DNA from: Gnetum montanum
Lineage: Eukaryota; Streptophyta; Gnetopsida; Gnetales; Gnetaceae
NCBI GenBank assembly: GCA_015680685.1
Contig: MNCI01037971.1
Span: 69,385-103,933 of the forward strand
Direction: 5' to 3'
DNA: 34,549 bases
Part shown: positions 1-11,619 of the stretch, piece after piece
Position numbering within the stretch: position 1 is the stretch's first letter
Layout of the letters: each line of letters begins with the position of its first letter
The notes under the pieces: generated by a model
Database searches by the model: none
What the model was told of the DNA's origin: nothing
Seen by the model: the letters and a program-made list of their open reading frames with translations, nothing else
Position numbers and translations under genes: made by a program

Positions 1-59
1 AATGGGATAAATTTGTAGTTTTTTCTAACTATACCTCTACTACTATAGCTCATTTTTTT

Positions 60-830
60 TAAACAATAGGTGGTAAACATGTTTGGTACATCTAGAGTAC
101 TAATTTTTAACAATGGAACATACTTCATCGTTGATACCTTTCACAAGTTAATGGAATTCTTGTGGATGAAACATAAGCCTGTAATACCTTACCATCCTCA
201 AGACAATGGTTAAGCAAAAGTAACTCATAGGAAGATTACTTAAATCCTAATACAAACTATTAGTAGATATAGGAAAGATTGGAGTACCAAAATCAATAAT
301 GTCCTTTAGGCATATCACTTAGCATTGAAAATTCCTATAGGCTACTCTTCCTATGAATTAGTGTATGGAAATTCATCAAAATTTCTAATTCAAATCAAAA
401 TTCATACACTCATAACTACTACATGTGAGCTTTAATTACACATTAACTTAGCATAAAAAGAACAACTAATGATACTCAATGTGCTCAATGAGAACCAAAG
501 GGTAGCCCTTATGTTTAATAATGTGCACAAGGTATATAACAAAAAACATCATGATGTTTGGATAAGAAAAGTTACATTCAAACCAAGACACAAGGTTTTC
601 TTTAGAATCCCATTCATGTGCTACAACTAAGTTTTAGATATTATAGAAAGTACCATACATTATACATAACTTTTTCTTCTAGTGTTATGATAATTTACCA
701 CCCAAAACATTCTCAAAAGTACAAGTTGGTCAACATTCAACAACCTAAATCTTTCATAGACTTCCAAATAACCAATTGCAATACTAACATCTTGAATCAA
801 GAACAAGATCACTCCTTTTTCTAAATCTTC
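60..830 (+). pseudogene. Decayed Ty3/gypsy integrase (C-terminal half)
   Basis: Translating the plus strand across stops and frameshifts gives the second half of a Ty3/gypsy integrase catalytic core. A stretch resembling the N(D)GTYF block lies near 110-130. PYHPQDNG, the usual YHPQTNGQ block before the catalytic Glu, lies at about 188-210. RKDWSTKI, AYHLALKIPIGYSSYELVYG and a basic C-terminal region follow to about 600. In this family the protein joins retrotransposon cDNA to chromosomal DNA. At least four in-frame stops are visible, so it cannot be functional. It is a separate element from the minus-strand one that starts at 2891, because it has the opposite orientation and clearly different protein sequence. 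The window edge cuts off its upstream domains. The short open frame at 618-824 is only its downstream end read in one frame. Confidence 0.75.
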
Positions 831-2319
831 TTATTCCAACTTAGTCATTGGGGAGATACCCATCAGCCATAACACCTTAAAGAAAATGAAAGGTATTTTT
901 TTTGTTTTCTTTTGTTGTGCATCATTCTTTATATTTTTTCCATTTTCTTTATATTTTATTAATTATTCTATATATTTTTCTTTTTTACTTTCTTTTTTAT
1001 ACTTTATTTTTTCCTATTACTTTCATTTGATATAAATTAAAGTCTCCAATTTTATTCCATAACTACTATGAACTTTAACAATTGTTGAGTGTTACTATTA
1101 AGGATATAACTCAATATATGTGCCAAATTTGTCTTTATATTATGCTCTATACTAATAATCTATCAGTTTTCTAGTGGTATCAGGTAGTGAATTCATGACA
1201 TCCACCCATTCTATTTGTCTCATATGGAGTTCTATATCATGATAGCACAAAGGTTCTTTCTCATAAAAACTAAAAGTAACATATGATATTGTTACCAAAT
1301 GAAATAGGAAAGGACTAACTAGGAATAGAAAGGGATGTGACCTCAAGGAGATTTATTGCATTCTCTTCTCCACTTTCTTAAGTTCTATGATTTTTCATGG
1401 GTATATCATCACTCTTACTGTTGATCATAAAAGGAAGTATGTCTCTGTATGGTGTGATTCTCAAAAAGAACACAAGAAAAAAAATGTTTTCAAAGAATAT
1501 CTCTTTGAAGATATTTTGGAATATAAGCACTAGTTATGGGGTTGGAAAGACATGTTACCCATGACTAAAGATAACCCTCTAACTAAGGCCCAAATTTCTT
1601 CCTAACTTGTTCATTCTTCTCTTTTCTTCTTTTCTTAGAGAGATGATTGTCCTTTGTGGTTGTCATGGACTCATGATTATAGAAAAGGAGAAATACATCA
1701 ATGTGAGTTGACTATTATTAGTATGGACTTTTTCTAGACTTAGGATGGATCAATATTAAATCATCTTAATCATGCATTTCACCAAGGATCTTGTGTGGCT
1801 GTGATGTGGATTTTTCTCTCCCAATCTCTTTCTACCATTCTATTACTCCATTTTCTCTCATCTCACTACCTCATACCATGTTTAATTAGTAACTTTGTTT
1901 TGTAGTTTCCATAATCTTCAGACAATACCACACATGCATATGGTGTTTAACATGAACAACCAATCATCATCTAGGATGCCTATAGACTCCTTGTGATGAT
2001 GTTATGCAACACCATATTAGGCATAAGGCTTTTTTGAGGACTTACTTGCATATTTCTTGGTTTCATTTAGTTTAAGCCCCATATCCATGTGAATTCTTTT
2101 ATTCTCAAAAATCTTAATAGTCTACATCATCCAGTTTTATATTAATTCTATTTAAAGAACATCTCTTTTTGCTCATTCCTATAAATTCAATACTTCTTGG
2201 ACATTTTGTATCCACATGTATTTTAATAATTCAATGCATTTTCAATATCTTGAAAATTAAATCATTTATTTCAATTGTTCAAAAATTTATGAACTTCAAG
2301 AGTTGAGATCATTTTTCAT
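831..2319. other. AT-rich non-coding stretch, probably 3' region of the plus-strand gypsy remnant
   Basis: No open frame with a recognisable protein was found on either strand. The segment is very AT-rich, with long T and pyrimidine runs at 895-1020. Its position after the integrase remnant and before a purine tract at 2320 fits the 3' untranslated part of that element, but this is inference from order only. Confidence 0.4.
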
Positions 2320-2890
2320 GGGGGCTATTGATGCAATTTTTAATAATTATTTCCAACATTCCATTTTCAAACATGATAGTAACTAATAATAAAAATAATT
2401 AAAATGACTTAAAAAAATTTATCATTTAGTTACCTTATAGACTTGGGAACATTATTCTATAATAACCTTGAGCCTAAATGTGGAATTTTTACTAAGTTTG
2501 ATTCAACCAAGGATCCAAAACATGTTAATTATTAAGAAAAAATTGCCAGAATTAACATTGATCCTTTGGTGATTATAGATGTTGCCAAAAGAAATGTCTA
2601 AGATTGAAGGTATTTTACAAGATAAGGAAGAGAGTCCTAAAGGACACAAAAAGATATGCCCTTAGATGAGTAACATATATAATAATTAAATCCCAAACAT
2701 CACATGTTTACTAGACCATGGGATGATAAAGAGAAATTTCAGCCCATCCTTTAAAACATTATACATAAAAAAGAAGCACCAAAATACCAACCTAATATGA
2801 GGATTCATTATTCATGGATTTTTAAAGACTTCTATATCTTTTTAAACTTTGATGTCTATCTAGTATTTATGTTAATTTGTAATACATACA
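2320..2890 (+). repeat. Possible polypurine tract and truncated LTR start
   Basis: GGGGGCTAT at 2320-2328 is followed by TGATGCAA. This resembles the polypurine tract/LTR junction seen in plant Ty3/gypsy elements (G-rich tract, then TG). If correct, the plus-strand remnant's 3' LTR begins at 2329 and runs at least to 2890, where the minus-strand Athila-like element was inserted. No second LTR copy is in the window to confirm it, so this rests on the motif and its position. Confidence 0.3.
2886..2890. repeat. Left target-site duplication of the Athila-like element
   Basis: ATACA directly precedes the LTR end TGATGAGC. The base run after the far LTR (15214-15218) is ATCCA, a four-of-five match. 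Ty3/gypsy integration normally leaves a 5-bp duplication, so this is a plausible mutated one. Confidence 0.5.
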
Positions 2891-3916
2891 TGATGAGCTA
2901 GCCCAAATTCTAGGGAGCTAGATTACTTTTGTTGTAGGAATGTCACCTCATCTATGACTAACCCATGAGTTGTGTCCATGGAAGAATAGTTGGAACATAG
3001 AGAAATCATCAAGTCAATAAACATTTAGATCCAAATCCAATCAAATTCCATGCTTATGATTGTCAACCATAAGCCAAATCATAAATTTCTATCCCAACTT
3101 CTAATCTTGAGTTCAGGAATGGAAATTTTGTAATTAAAAAAAATTTCAAATCATAAAGTATAAAACATGAATTATGAGGATCAAAAAGGAGACATCATCA
3201 ATTCTATGATTCTTCCTTACTATTTTCCAATGCAGAAGCCTCAACAACCCACCTATGAACTTCCAATGATCTGTAGTTGCCATAAGATTCAACAAATCCT
3301 AGCTTGACAATTGTTCAAAGAAAATTAAGAAATTGATTTCAAGTTAACATGGGTTCTCCTAAGTATTTAAATCCCCTTTAGATGAGGTGTTTTTCATTTT
3401 ATAATGGAATATCTTACAACTTAAATTTAGAAAAACTTTACAAGATAGACATATCAATTTTTATCAAGGAAATCAATATGGATCAATACTATTGTAGGGA
3501 CTTATCGATTTGTGTCACAATGGTGGTATCTCTTAATTATCGATCCATGTAGCATTTGCAACATGGATCAATATGTATTTATTTTATGACAAATTCCATA
3601 TTTTCTTTGATCCAATGGTATCAATTTTATTACTATTTCTATGGATATCAATAAAATATAGGCTGATAGAAGTTGACTCTGGTGATGTGGATTGATATGT
3701 CTACCCTTGAAATATGATGAAATATTCTATGCCAATCGATATGTTATTGAGACATATTGATCTCACTATATCCTAAAATAACATAGATTTAATAAAGTAA
3801 TTAGAACATATTTCATATCATTGAGGAATTCGATGTACTTTGATATGATAAAAAAATAAAAAAATAAAACATTAGTTGTTTCACGTTAAAACTAAAGCAA
3901 ATTTTGGGGTTCATCA
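2891..3916 (-). repeat. 3' LTR of the Athila-like element
   Basis: This 1026-bp segment matches 14190-15213 along its whole length in the same orientation, with scattered substitutions and small indels. Read on the minus strand it starts TGATGAACCCC next to the polypurine tract and ends GGCTCATCA next to the target duplication. In such elements the LTR supplies promoter and polyadenylation signals. No intact TATA box is obvious. Confidence 0.88.
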
Positions 3917-3930
3917 CAACCCCCTAAAAG
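3917..3930 (-). promoter_or_regulatory. Polypurine tract of the Athila-like element
   Basis: The minus strand reads CTTTTAGGGGGTTG immediately before the 3' LTR start. Purine tracts here resist RNase H and prime plus-strand DNA synthesis. The exact adjacency to the LTR boundary is what supports the call. Confidence 0.75.
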
Positions 3931-4385
3931 CATTTGGCCAATCTGTAGCTAATATATGAAAATAATATCCCTAGTAGGTATATATATAGAAAGATACATG
4001 CTATTGTCTATTCTAAATCACATTTCCAATAATCTCCTTTCACAGCCCAAAATTTACCAAGCCTAATCATAATACCATGAAATAAAAATTATTCATTTCA
4101 TTTTAACTCCACAAAATAATTTCTTAATAAAGAAAACATTTCATCCTAATTCTTCCAACTACAATAATATTCACATTATAAAGAAAAACTTCAAAATTAA
4201 ATATCAGCTAGTCACCATAATCTAAGTTCATTTCCAAAGAAATTATGTACATATTATGAACAAAAATCAAACATGTTCAAGTCCTAAATATAAATACAAA
4301 ATGACCTCTATAACCAAAAAACAAATTAACATACATAATAATCAAACCTCAAATTCTACATCCACCTCCATATCATCTTCAGAAT
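3931..4385. other. AT-rich non-coding 3' region of the Athila-like element
   Basis: No coding sequence seen. It lies between the polypurine tract and the decayed downstream ORF and is inside the element by its boundaries. Confidence 0.5.
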
Positions 4386-5719
4386 ATGAGGGTTCTTTTT
4401 AATGTTAGTGATCATCTTGTCCATTATAGTGAGAGTAGAACTAACCCTTTCCAATATGGTCAAGATATTCTTCTAGTTAAAAATTACATCCTAGAGTTGA
4501 ATTTTCATCTCCTCCCAATGTTTCCACATCTCATTGACCTATCATGCCAACATGAATCTCATGTCATTGAACTCCATGACAAAAGGACTAACTTTGGTGT
4601 AAATATTAAGAGACTACATGAAGCTATCCTTCCTCAAGATAATATGGGTTACCTTCATGCTATTATGGGGCTCTAAAGGGCTCAACTTCCACAATATGAA
4701 TGAAATAAAAAATGAACATAATTTAAGTGCATCATCATTATAATGATACACCATGTTCCTGATCGATAGGTATGTGAAGTTGGCCTCTTCACTATATTTC
4801 AAGGACTTAATGACCTGATGGATTGGGCTTAAGATGTAGGGGGTGTGCATTGATGATAGGACCTTGTTGATGATCATCCTTGTCATCACGTGGTGCTTTC
4901 GATGTAGATTCAGAAAGTAAAATCCCTAGGTTTGAATCCTAGTGGAATCAGACTCTCCTATGAACTAGTGGAAAAGATCATACTTTTCCTTCATGCTAGC
5001 CTTTATATTGAAGATGTCCTTACTACTAATAGGTAGGCTAAACCACTTCTTGAGCTATGCTACCATGATTTTAACCCTATTCTTCCTTAGTGAGGATAGT
5101 AGGTAGCATTCTAGAGGATTTTCCTTGGTGAGATGAGGCTTTAGATTCTACTAGAATTGTAGGATTTTATCTTGGTAAAAAAAGTCAATGGAGGATCTAA
5201 TGAATGCCCCATAATCAATTTCCTTAATTTTCTAATGGATGGTTTCATCAGTATGGTCAAGCCACTCAATGTAGTCTACCTTAGCATGGTATGAAGCAAT
5301 TTTTAGTATTTGATTCTTGGGTGCCTGCAAGATGATAAGAAAATTGATTATGTAGAAATTATCATCAATTTGCTCAATGAAGTCCATTCTGACCTTTGCT
5401 TATTACTTAGTGATGGATTATTCTACCATTTATACCCTACTTGCACATTATAATTGTTGGGAGGGAAAGCAAACATCATTATTTATCTAAGAAAATGAGG
5501 ATGTACCCTAAGCTTGCAAGATGAAGCTTACTTGGTATCTAGAGAGGTAGTGCTTATGTGATATGGATCCTAATCCCTAGCCAAGGTTCTTGGGTCTAAT
5601 TGTAGCTTGGAAGAATGAGATAGCAAGAGTGGAGAAAGAAATGGCCACATGAACCCTAATTCTATGCAAGAAAAGGAGGGTTCTAAGGGAATAAAATTTA
5701 TCCCCATGGGTGGTGCCAT
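4386..5719 (-). pseudogene. Decayed ORF of unknown function in the 3' region of the Athila-like element
   Basis: On the minus strand a likely start codon at 5719-5717 opens MAPPMGINF. Coding-like sequence can be followed across several stops and frameshifts to about 4390. The clearest open block is 4889-4614, with KSLKYSEEANFTYLSIRNM. Upstream blocks include AKVDYIEWLDHTDETIH, IKEIDYGAFIRSSIDFFYQDK and ASMKEKYDLFH. No enzyme motif, zinc finger or convincing membrane segment was recognised. Athila elements are known to carry an extra ORF after integrase, sometimes called env-like, and the position fits that. I cannot identify the family from sequence alone. It could instead be a captured gene. 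The plus-strand open frame at 4386-4676 is taken to be its shadow. Confidence 0.45.
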
Positions 5720-8100
5720 TTTTTTTTTGAACCACTACATTGCTATTTAAGTTATATTTTTTTACTCTTTAATCATATCAATCTTTATAGAAACTTTGAT
5801 ATAATTTAATAATAGAAAGATTAAATTTCATCACAATCACGAGAAGAATCGATAAGTTCTATATATGTAATTTTTGTTGTATAGAACTTAATCAACTAAA
5901 TCGATCTAAATCAACATCATCATATAATTAAATATTTAACTTCATCATGATCACACTATTTAGACATGAGGCTCTCAAAAAAATTTCTATTATCAAACTT
6001 TATTAATCCCCTCAAATTGTATTGATATCACTATATAATTAAATATCAATACTCATCGCAAACATGTTATTCAAACATAAGGATTTCAGGGAAAATTTTC
6101 CTTTATCAATCTATATTTATTAGGTCAATGAGGTTCAATATCTTAGTATTAATAAATATTAAACTATATTGATTAAATCAATATATTTTTAATACCCTTA
6201 TTGTTAATTCTTCCCTTATCGATTAGAATTACAGAATCAATTTTCTCTAATAAATGATATCTCGAGACATCGTTATCTTAATATATATCAGTATGTTAAG
6301 ACCTTAAAGGTTTTCAATTTCCCAGTGTATCTATAGACATGAACTCAGTGATGTCTCTAACTAAGATAATATTTTCAAATTATGGGTATTCATACTCTAT
6401 GATACATATCAATATAACTCAAATTAAAAAGAATAATTTTATTGAGCCAATTGATTAATAACATTACTTCCTTCTTTCACTTCCTATCATTAGAAATTAT
6501 TGTAGAGGATAAGAATTCATATATAACTTGATTAGGAAGGCCCTTCCTAGAATTATTTGGGCTAAAAAATCTCCTTACAACATTCACTTCATTTATTAGA
6601 AGGATGACTTACAATCTCAAGGTTTCTACCTTTCCTATGTTTTAATGATCCAACATGTATTTCTTTCAAAAAATGTATATCCTAACTTGATCTTGGATCA
6701 ACTTTCATGTTTTTTGTACCATACTATCCTATTCAATTTTTTTGGTATCAAGTTGTTTCACCCCTACCCCTTCTCCAATTAATCTAGGTGATATCCCTAG
6801 TATACGTATATTAGAGAAATTATTAGGATTATTTGGAATTACACTGAAGACTAGCTAGAAGAATAGAACAAAATCAAAAGTGCCATGGAATTTATATATT
6901 CTCCACTATTCATAATCCATAGGTAAACTTGGATCTTCCAATTGCTAGTGTCCATAGTGCTCACCCATAGTATGGGTCACAACCTCTCACTCCTATGGAA
7001 AACATGTTGGAAAATAATTAAAAAATTAAAGAGTTTTAATTACCTATGGATATGATATTTGGTAGTATAAAGAAAAATGGATGGATACAATTGAAAAAGG
7101 AGAAGTAAAATAAAAATTAAAAATACTTAATTAAAATAGAAAATAAAAGCTTAAGAAAAAAAGAAGAGCATTCCTAAGGATATGGAATAACATAAGCTAA
7201 GAGACATAGTAAAGCCAAGTAAGGGAAATGGTTATAGATGAGGGTGTTCAAGTACTTACTTGAATAAATAAATAGAGTTTTGTAAAATGTAATATGCTAA
7301 CTCAAAAGTGGTGGCATCCATATTTGTGATTGTTGCTCCATCCATAAGCACTTTGCTCATAGAAGGGGGTTCTTATGGGATTCTTGGAAATGTGAGCTTG
7401 TAGCATCAACCCAAATATAAGATTCTTGTGGGAGTGTGGCTTTGCTCATGATTGAAGGTTCTTTTGGGGCCATTTTCTCTTTAATTTACTCTTCTTTTCA
7501 ATATAATTTTCTTTATTTTCCATCAAAACTCTTTTTTTTCCAAGAATATATGTATGCTCAGCGTGCTTCAATCATGAGATTCTTGTGGGAGCTAATTTCA
7601 TTTTTTATTTGTTCAATTTTATGGATTTATTATGTGGGTTCTGATCATATTTCATCATATAACTTTACCACCTTATATGCTAAACTAAATATAACACAAA
7701 TTTGTTATTGTTGATGGTCCAATTAGGTAACCAATAGAAACTATTCACTTATAAACATTAGCCTATACTTATCTATTTCATTCCTTGAATCATTGAACAT
7801 GCATCTAAGGAATGTTCTTTGGAAAATAATATATTTTATTATATGTAATTTAATTTTTTATTAATATAAGACTCACCCTTAGATGGATTTTGGACTTAAA
7901 TTGATCTATCTCAAGGTAAGAGGTGTTGTCCTTCTCTTTTGCATTCTAGATATGATGCTACTAAATTCGTTATAGTTCCACCTAATAATAGAACTTCCAA
8001 TTATCCTTTACACTTTTCAAGGTGAAATTTATCGACTATTGGTTATCCCTTAATTATTTTTATATTATGGAATAAGGTACTTGATTAAGATTACTCTCTA
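5720..8100. other. Non-coding middle of the Athila-like 3' region, with short internal repeats
   Basis: No protein was recognised on either strand. A perfect 15-bp direct repeat (AGATTCTTGTGGGAG) lies at 7420-7434 and 7577-7591. A 12-bp inverted pair lies at 7446-7457 and 7566-7577. The open frame at 7436-7714 spans these repeats, is rich in Phe/Ile/Tyr from AT bias and has no recognisable domain. Confidence 0.5.
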
Positions 8101-8109
8101 TAAATTTAA

Positions 8110-9300
8110 CTTCTACTTGAGCGTTTTCATCACCTAGTTCCTTTATGGAATAATTAGGGTCACTTATTTCTACTAACTCATCCTCTCCTAATTCTACTAT
8201 TTGATATTGATTTTAATGCTTAAGTCTTTGGCCATTTACTAGGAGGTAGATAGATCTTCTATGGGTGAAATTAGGACACTATTATTGCTATGGGATTATA
8301 ATACTAGGTATGGGCCTTTCCACTGAGTTGTTAATTTCTCCAGAAATTTATGTAATCTCATATTATATAATAAGACTTTATCTTCTTCTAAGAAATGATT
8401 CTTTAGTATGTTTTTATCATTCATACACTTCATTTTTTTCTTAACTATTCTTTGTTTATCAACTTCATGCATGTGTACTTCTTCAAGCTCATGTAGTTGG
8501 GTCATTCTAAAGTATTGATTCATTTCCTCATCAAAATTTAGTTGATGTGCTAATCTTAGTCATTGGTATTTTATTCCACTAGGTAATAAACATTGTTTAC
8601 CATAAATTAATTGATAAGGTAAATATCCTAAGTTTGGTTTATAAGTAATCCTATAAGCCCAAAGTGCATCTTGTAATTTTCTAGACCAATCTTTATTTCT
8701 AGCATAAATTATTTTTATTAAGATCTTTAGAATGATTCTATTAGAATTTTCAACTTTATCATTAGTTTGTGGATGATAGGCAATGACCATCTTATGTTGG
8801 ATTCCAAAAGACTTAAGAAATTTCTCTATTATTTTATTTACAAAATGAGTCTCTTGATCACTAATCATTACACCTGGAGTTCCATATCATGTCAAAATGT
8901 GCTCTCTCAGGAAAGCTACAACTACCTTAACATCATTTGCTGGAGTAGCTTTAGCCTCTAACCATTTGGTAACATAATCTTTACATAATTAAATATACTA
9001 GCATCCATTGGAAGATGTGAATGGTTCTAAAAAGTCTATACTACATACATTCAAAGGTTCTATTATTAAGATGGAATTAAGTGGCATTTCTTGTTTACTA
9101 GTCATTTCCCTTAAGCATTGATATTGGTCACATTTATGGACATATACAAGAATCTTTAAGACTTGTGGGCTAATAAAACCCACATTTTATTATTTTTATA
9201 ACCATCCTACCACTATTGAAATGTCCACCTCTAAGGTTATCATGACACATCCAGAGGATTTCTTGTTATTCTTTTTCTGCAACACATCTTCTTAACACTT
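8110..9300 (-). pseudogene. Athila-like integrase
   Basis: This is the best preserved part of the element. The N-terminal zinc-binding region is at about 9260-9110, with CHDNLRGGH and then HKCDQYQ. The second Cys of the CxxC pair is Tyr. The catalytic core has the first Asp in SIDFLEPF (about 9035) and the second in MISDQETHF (about 8865). The Glu is in DKVENSNR, exactly 35 residues after the second Asp, the classic DD35E spacing. The C-terminal region (8523-8296) ends LTTQWKGPYLVL, as in plant gypsy integrases, and a short tail with VNGQRLKH follows to about 8220. Stops at about 9000-8985 and 8885, plus a break between 8560 and 8523, interrupt the frame. The role is insertion of element cDNA into chromosomes. 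The lost zinc ligand and the stops make this copy inactive. Confidence 0.85.
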
Positions 9301-9640
9301 CATCTTTACATATTCAATAGAGATATGGCTCATTTAAAATATACTTTAAGATACCTTTTAGAAATGATTTCTTTTCTTTCTTACTCCATTGAGTTGGTGC
9401 TTTCATTGTGGCTAAGTAGTTTGCTATATCTGTAAACCAGAGATCATTTTTTACTGAAAAGAGTTGTTCATCAAGGAAGTTATCATTAAACAATCCTCCT
9501 ATCCTATGTTCTTCTAGAGTTTCTAGTCTAGAAAGATTATCTTCCATAACATTTTCTCTCCCCCTTTTATCTAGAATTTCTAAATCAATTTCTTGGAGTA
9601 AAAGACATCATCACATAATCTTAGCATTTTCTATTTTTTT
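9301..9640 (-). pseudogene. RNase H to integrase linker of the Athila-like pol
   Basis: The open block 9547-9314 reads MEDNLSRLETLEEH, the equivalent of the conserved VADHLSRLE junction that closes the RNase H region in plant gypsy pol. SLMNNSF-like and TDIANYLATMKAP sequence follows, which matches the spacer preceding the integrase zinc region. It continues in frame into YLYRICKDEVLRRC. A frame break lies around 9560-9640. Confidence 0.7.
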
Positions 9641-9900
9641 TTATTAGCTATAAATTTTATGGTTGAATGATCATTCAATACCTTGGTTTTGTATCCTATT
9701 AAATAATGTCTAAACTTATCTAGAGCATATACAATTGCCAAAAGTTTCTTTTCTATAGTTGAGTAGTTTACTTAAGCTTGATCTAAACTTTTGGAAATAT
9801 AGTAAATTACTCTAGGCTTATTTTCTATGTATTGGCCAAAAACTACCCTAATAGCTATGTCACTAGCATCACATATTAAGTTAAAGTGAAAGTTCCAATT
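9641..9900 (-). pseudogene. Athila-like RNase H domain
   Basis: The minus strand encodes MCDASDIAI (about 9878-9850), then YYISKSLDQA, NYSTIEKKLLAIVYALDKFRHY and DHSTIKF. These are the hallmark blocks of the gypsy RT-RNase H domain, including the first catalytic Asp in CDASD and the Glu in the EKKLLA block. The domain degrades the RNA strand of RNA/DNA hybrids during reverse transcription. At least one stop (between DQA and VNYS) breaks the frame. Confidence 0.8.
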
Positions 9901-9989
9901 AGGTGAATTAAGAACTTGGAGCAGTAGTTACTCTTTCCTTAAGTTTAGAGAATGCCTTTTGTTAATCTCCAATTCATGTAAATGGAACA

Positions 9990-10780
9990 TCTTTTTCTAA
10001 TGTTAAAGAGGTTTAGTAATATTTAAAAACTCCTTAATAAACCATCTATAATATTTTACATGACCTAAGAAAGACCAATGTATTTTTAAATTTCTTGGGG
10101 CTGAAAGTATAGAAATCATATTTACTTTTTCATCTTCCATTTTATTTTCTTCCATAGAGATTACATATCATAAAATGATAGTACAAATGATTATTTTCCT
10201 AACTTAATTTTAGATTTTATCTATATATATATCTAAGACATATTCTAATCAATCTAATTTTTGCACATATGTATCTCCGTATAATGAAAAATCATCCATA
10301 AATACCTCCATGTACTCCTCTAATATATCGGAAAAGACTAATATTGTTTTTCTTTGAAAGATGGCGAGTGCATTACAAAGACCAACGACATTCATCTATA
10401 GGTGAAGGTACCATATGGGTATGTAAAAGTTATTTTATGTTGATCTTCTGGTGCAATAGCTACTTGATTGTAACCACTAAACCCATCCAAAAAATAATAA
10501 TACCCATTCCCTTATAATCTTTACAAAATCTTATCTATATATGGTAGAAGAAAATGATGCTTTTAGTGCTTTGATTAAGTTTTCTATAATCTACACAAAC
10601 TCACCATTTCCCTCCCTTTTTGGGTACTACCATGATAGGGCTCATCCATTCACTATTAATGATTAGATAAATAATTCCTTCCTTTCAAAGTTAATAAATT
10701 TCATCTTTAATGATTTTCTTTAAGGTTGGATTGATTCGTCTAGGATGAATTCTAACTAGTTTAACATTGACTTCTAGATA
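9990..10780 (-). pseudogene. Athila-like reverse transcriptase
   Basis: Blocks in order on the minus strand, across several frames, are ILDESIQP, KFINFERKELFI, SLIVNG, a WWYPKREGNGEFV block, FWMGLVVTIK (from the FLDGxSGYNQ block) and IRGVHG/ILEEY. The active-site block EVFMDDFSLYG follows at 10313-10281. The FMDD form keeps both metal-binding Asp residues. The usual Asp of FLDG cannot be seen in a clean frame. It would copy element RNA into DNA in the virus-like particle. At least six stops or frameshifts make it non-functional. Confidence 0.8.
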
Positions 10781-10834
10781 AATATAATGTTGTCATATGT
10801 TGTGTGAAATTCCCTAGTGGAGATCCTCATAGCT

Positions 10835-11158
10835 TCATGAAAATGCCTTGGATTTTCTTTTTAATACCTTAATTGATTTATTTTTTTGCTTGTTGGATAG
10901 TTGAAAATTTATTATTAATGGTTTATTTTCGTCAAGGATAATGTACTTAAGGGTTTTATTTAGTTCAAAAATTTCTAGAGAATCATTAATTAGTAGTTGA
11001 ATGATATCCTTGATACTTCCTAATCCCAAATTTAAAATTTTATCTAAGAAGTTCTGTTGTTCTATTGTGGAAGAATCTAAGGATCCCTCCTCAAAATTAT
11101 TGAGAGCTATTATTTCCCTATCCACATCCATGATAGATGTTGGAATTGTATAAAGCAT
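10835..11158 (-). pseudogene. Protease to RT linker of the Athila-like pol
   Basis: A 107-codon open block with DNSLEIFELNKTLKYIIL-like sequence and ENKPLIINFQLSNKQ. In Athila and Tat pol the region just before RT contains a PSIEEPPxLELKPLPxHLKY block, and FELNKTLKYIIL occupies that place. The block is acidic at its N-terminus. It is part of the polyprotein rather than a separate gene. Confidence 0.6.
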
Positions 11159-11329
11159 CCTAGCTTCTTTAATATCTTGATTTATTCTATCCTACTTTGC
11201 TTTATGAAATATATTAAGTGTAAATGTGGAATTGGAAAAGGTTATCTGGAGTTACCCTAATCTACAACTGATTATTGCATTGGTTGTTGCTAACTAGGGT
11301 TTTTCTAGAATAATTGAAAAATAATTTGG

Positions 11330-11610
11330 ATCTTTTACTTTTAACACAACAAAATCCATGGGGTATTTTTCCTTTTCTACTTCCATTATTAAATCTTCTA
11401 CTACTCCTATAGGTTTAACAGTTGAGCCATCTACTAAGGATATTGACATGTTTACTCTCTTGATATTTTCCAAGTCTAGCTAGTATACATGGCATGATAT
11501 TAATGTTGGCACCTAGATCTAATAAGGCATTTTTAATACACTTTCCATTAATTTTTATGGGAATAGTTGGAACTCCTGAATTTTGGTATTTTAAAATTTC
11601 ACAACTTTTT
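11330..11610 (-). pseudogene. Athila-like aspartic protease
   Basis: The minus strand encodes GVPTIPIKINGKCIKNALLDLGANINIMPC, cited here by position (about 11578-11490). ALLDLGA is the plant gypsy form of the retroviral protease active site (DT/SGA in most others), followed by the usual NIMP block. It would process the Gag-Pol polyprotein. The downstream half is broken by stops. Confidence 0.75.
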
Positions 11611-11619
11611 ATAAGTTAA

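Noticed and set aside
4926-4942. tRNA T-arm-like hairpin CTAGG-TTTGAAT-CCTAG
   Set aside because: The T-stem and loop look right, but no matching acceptor stem, D-arm or anticodon arm is found at the proper distances, and it lies inside the decayed ORF read from the other strand.
7436-7714. 92-codon plus-strand frame that looks like a small membrane protein
   Set aside because: Phe/Ile/Tyr-rich translation follows from AT bias, there is no family match, and it lies over short repeats inside a retrotransposon.
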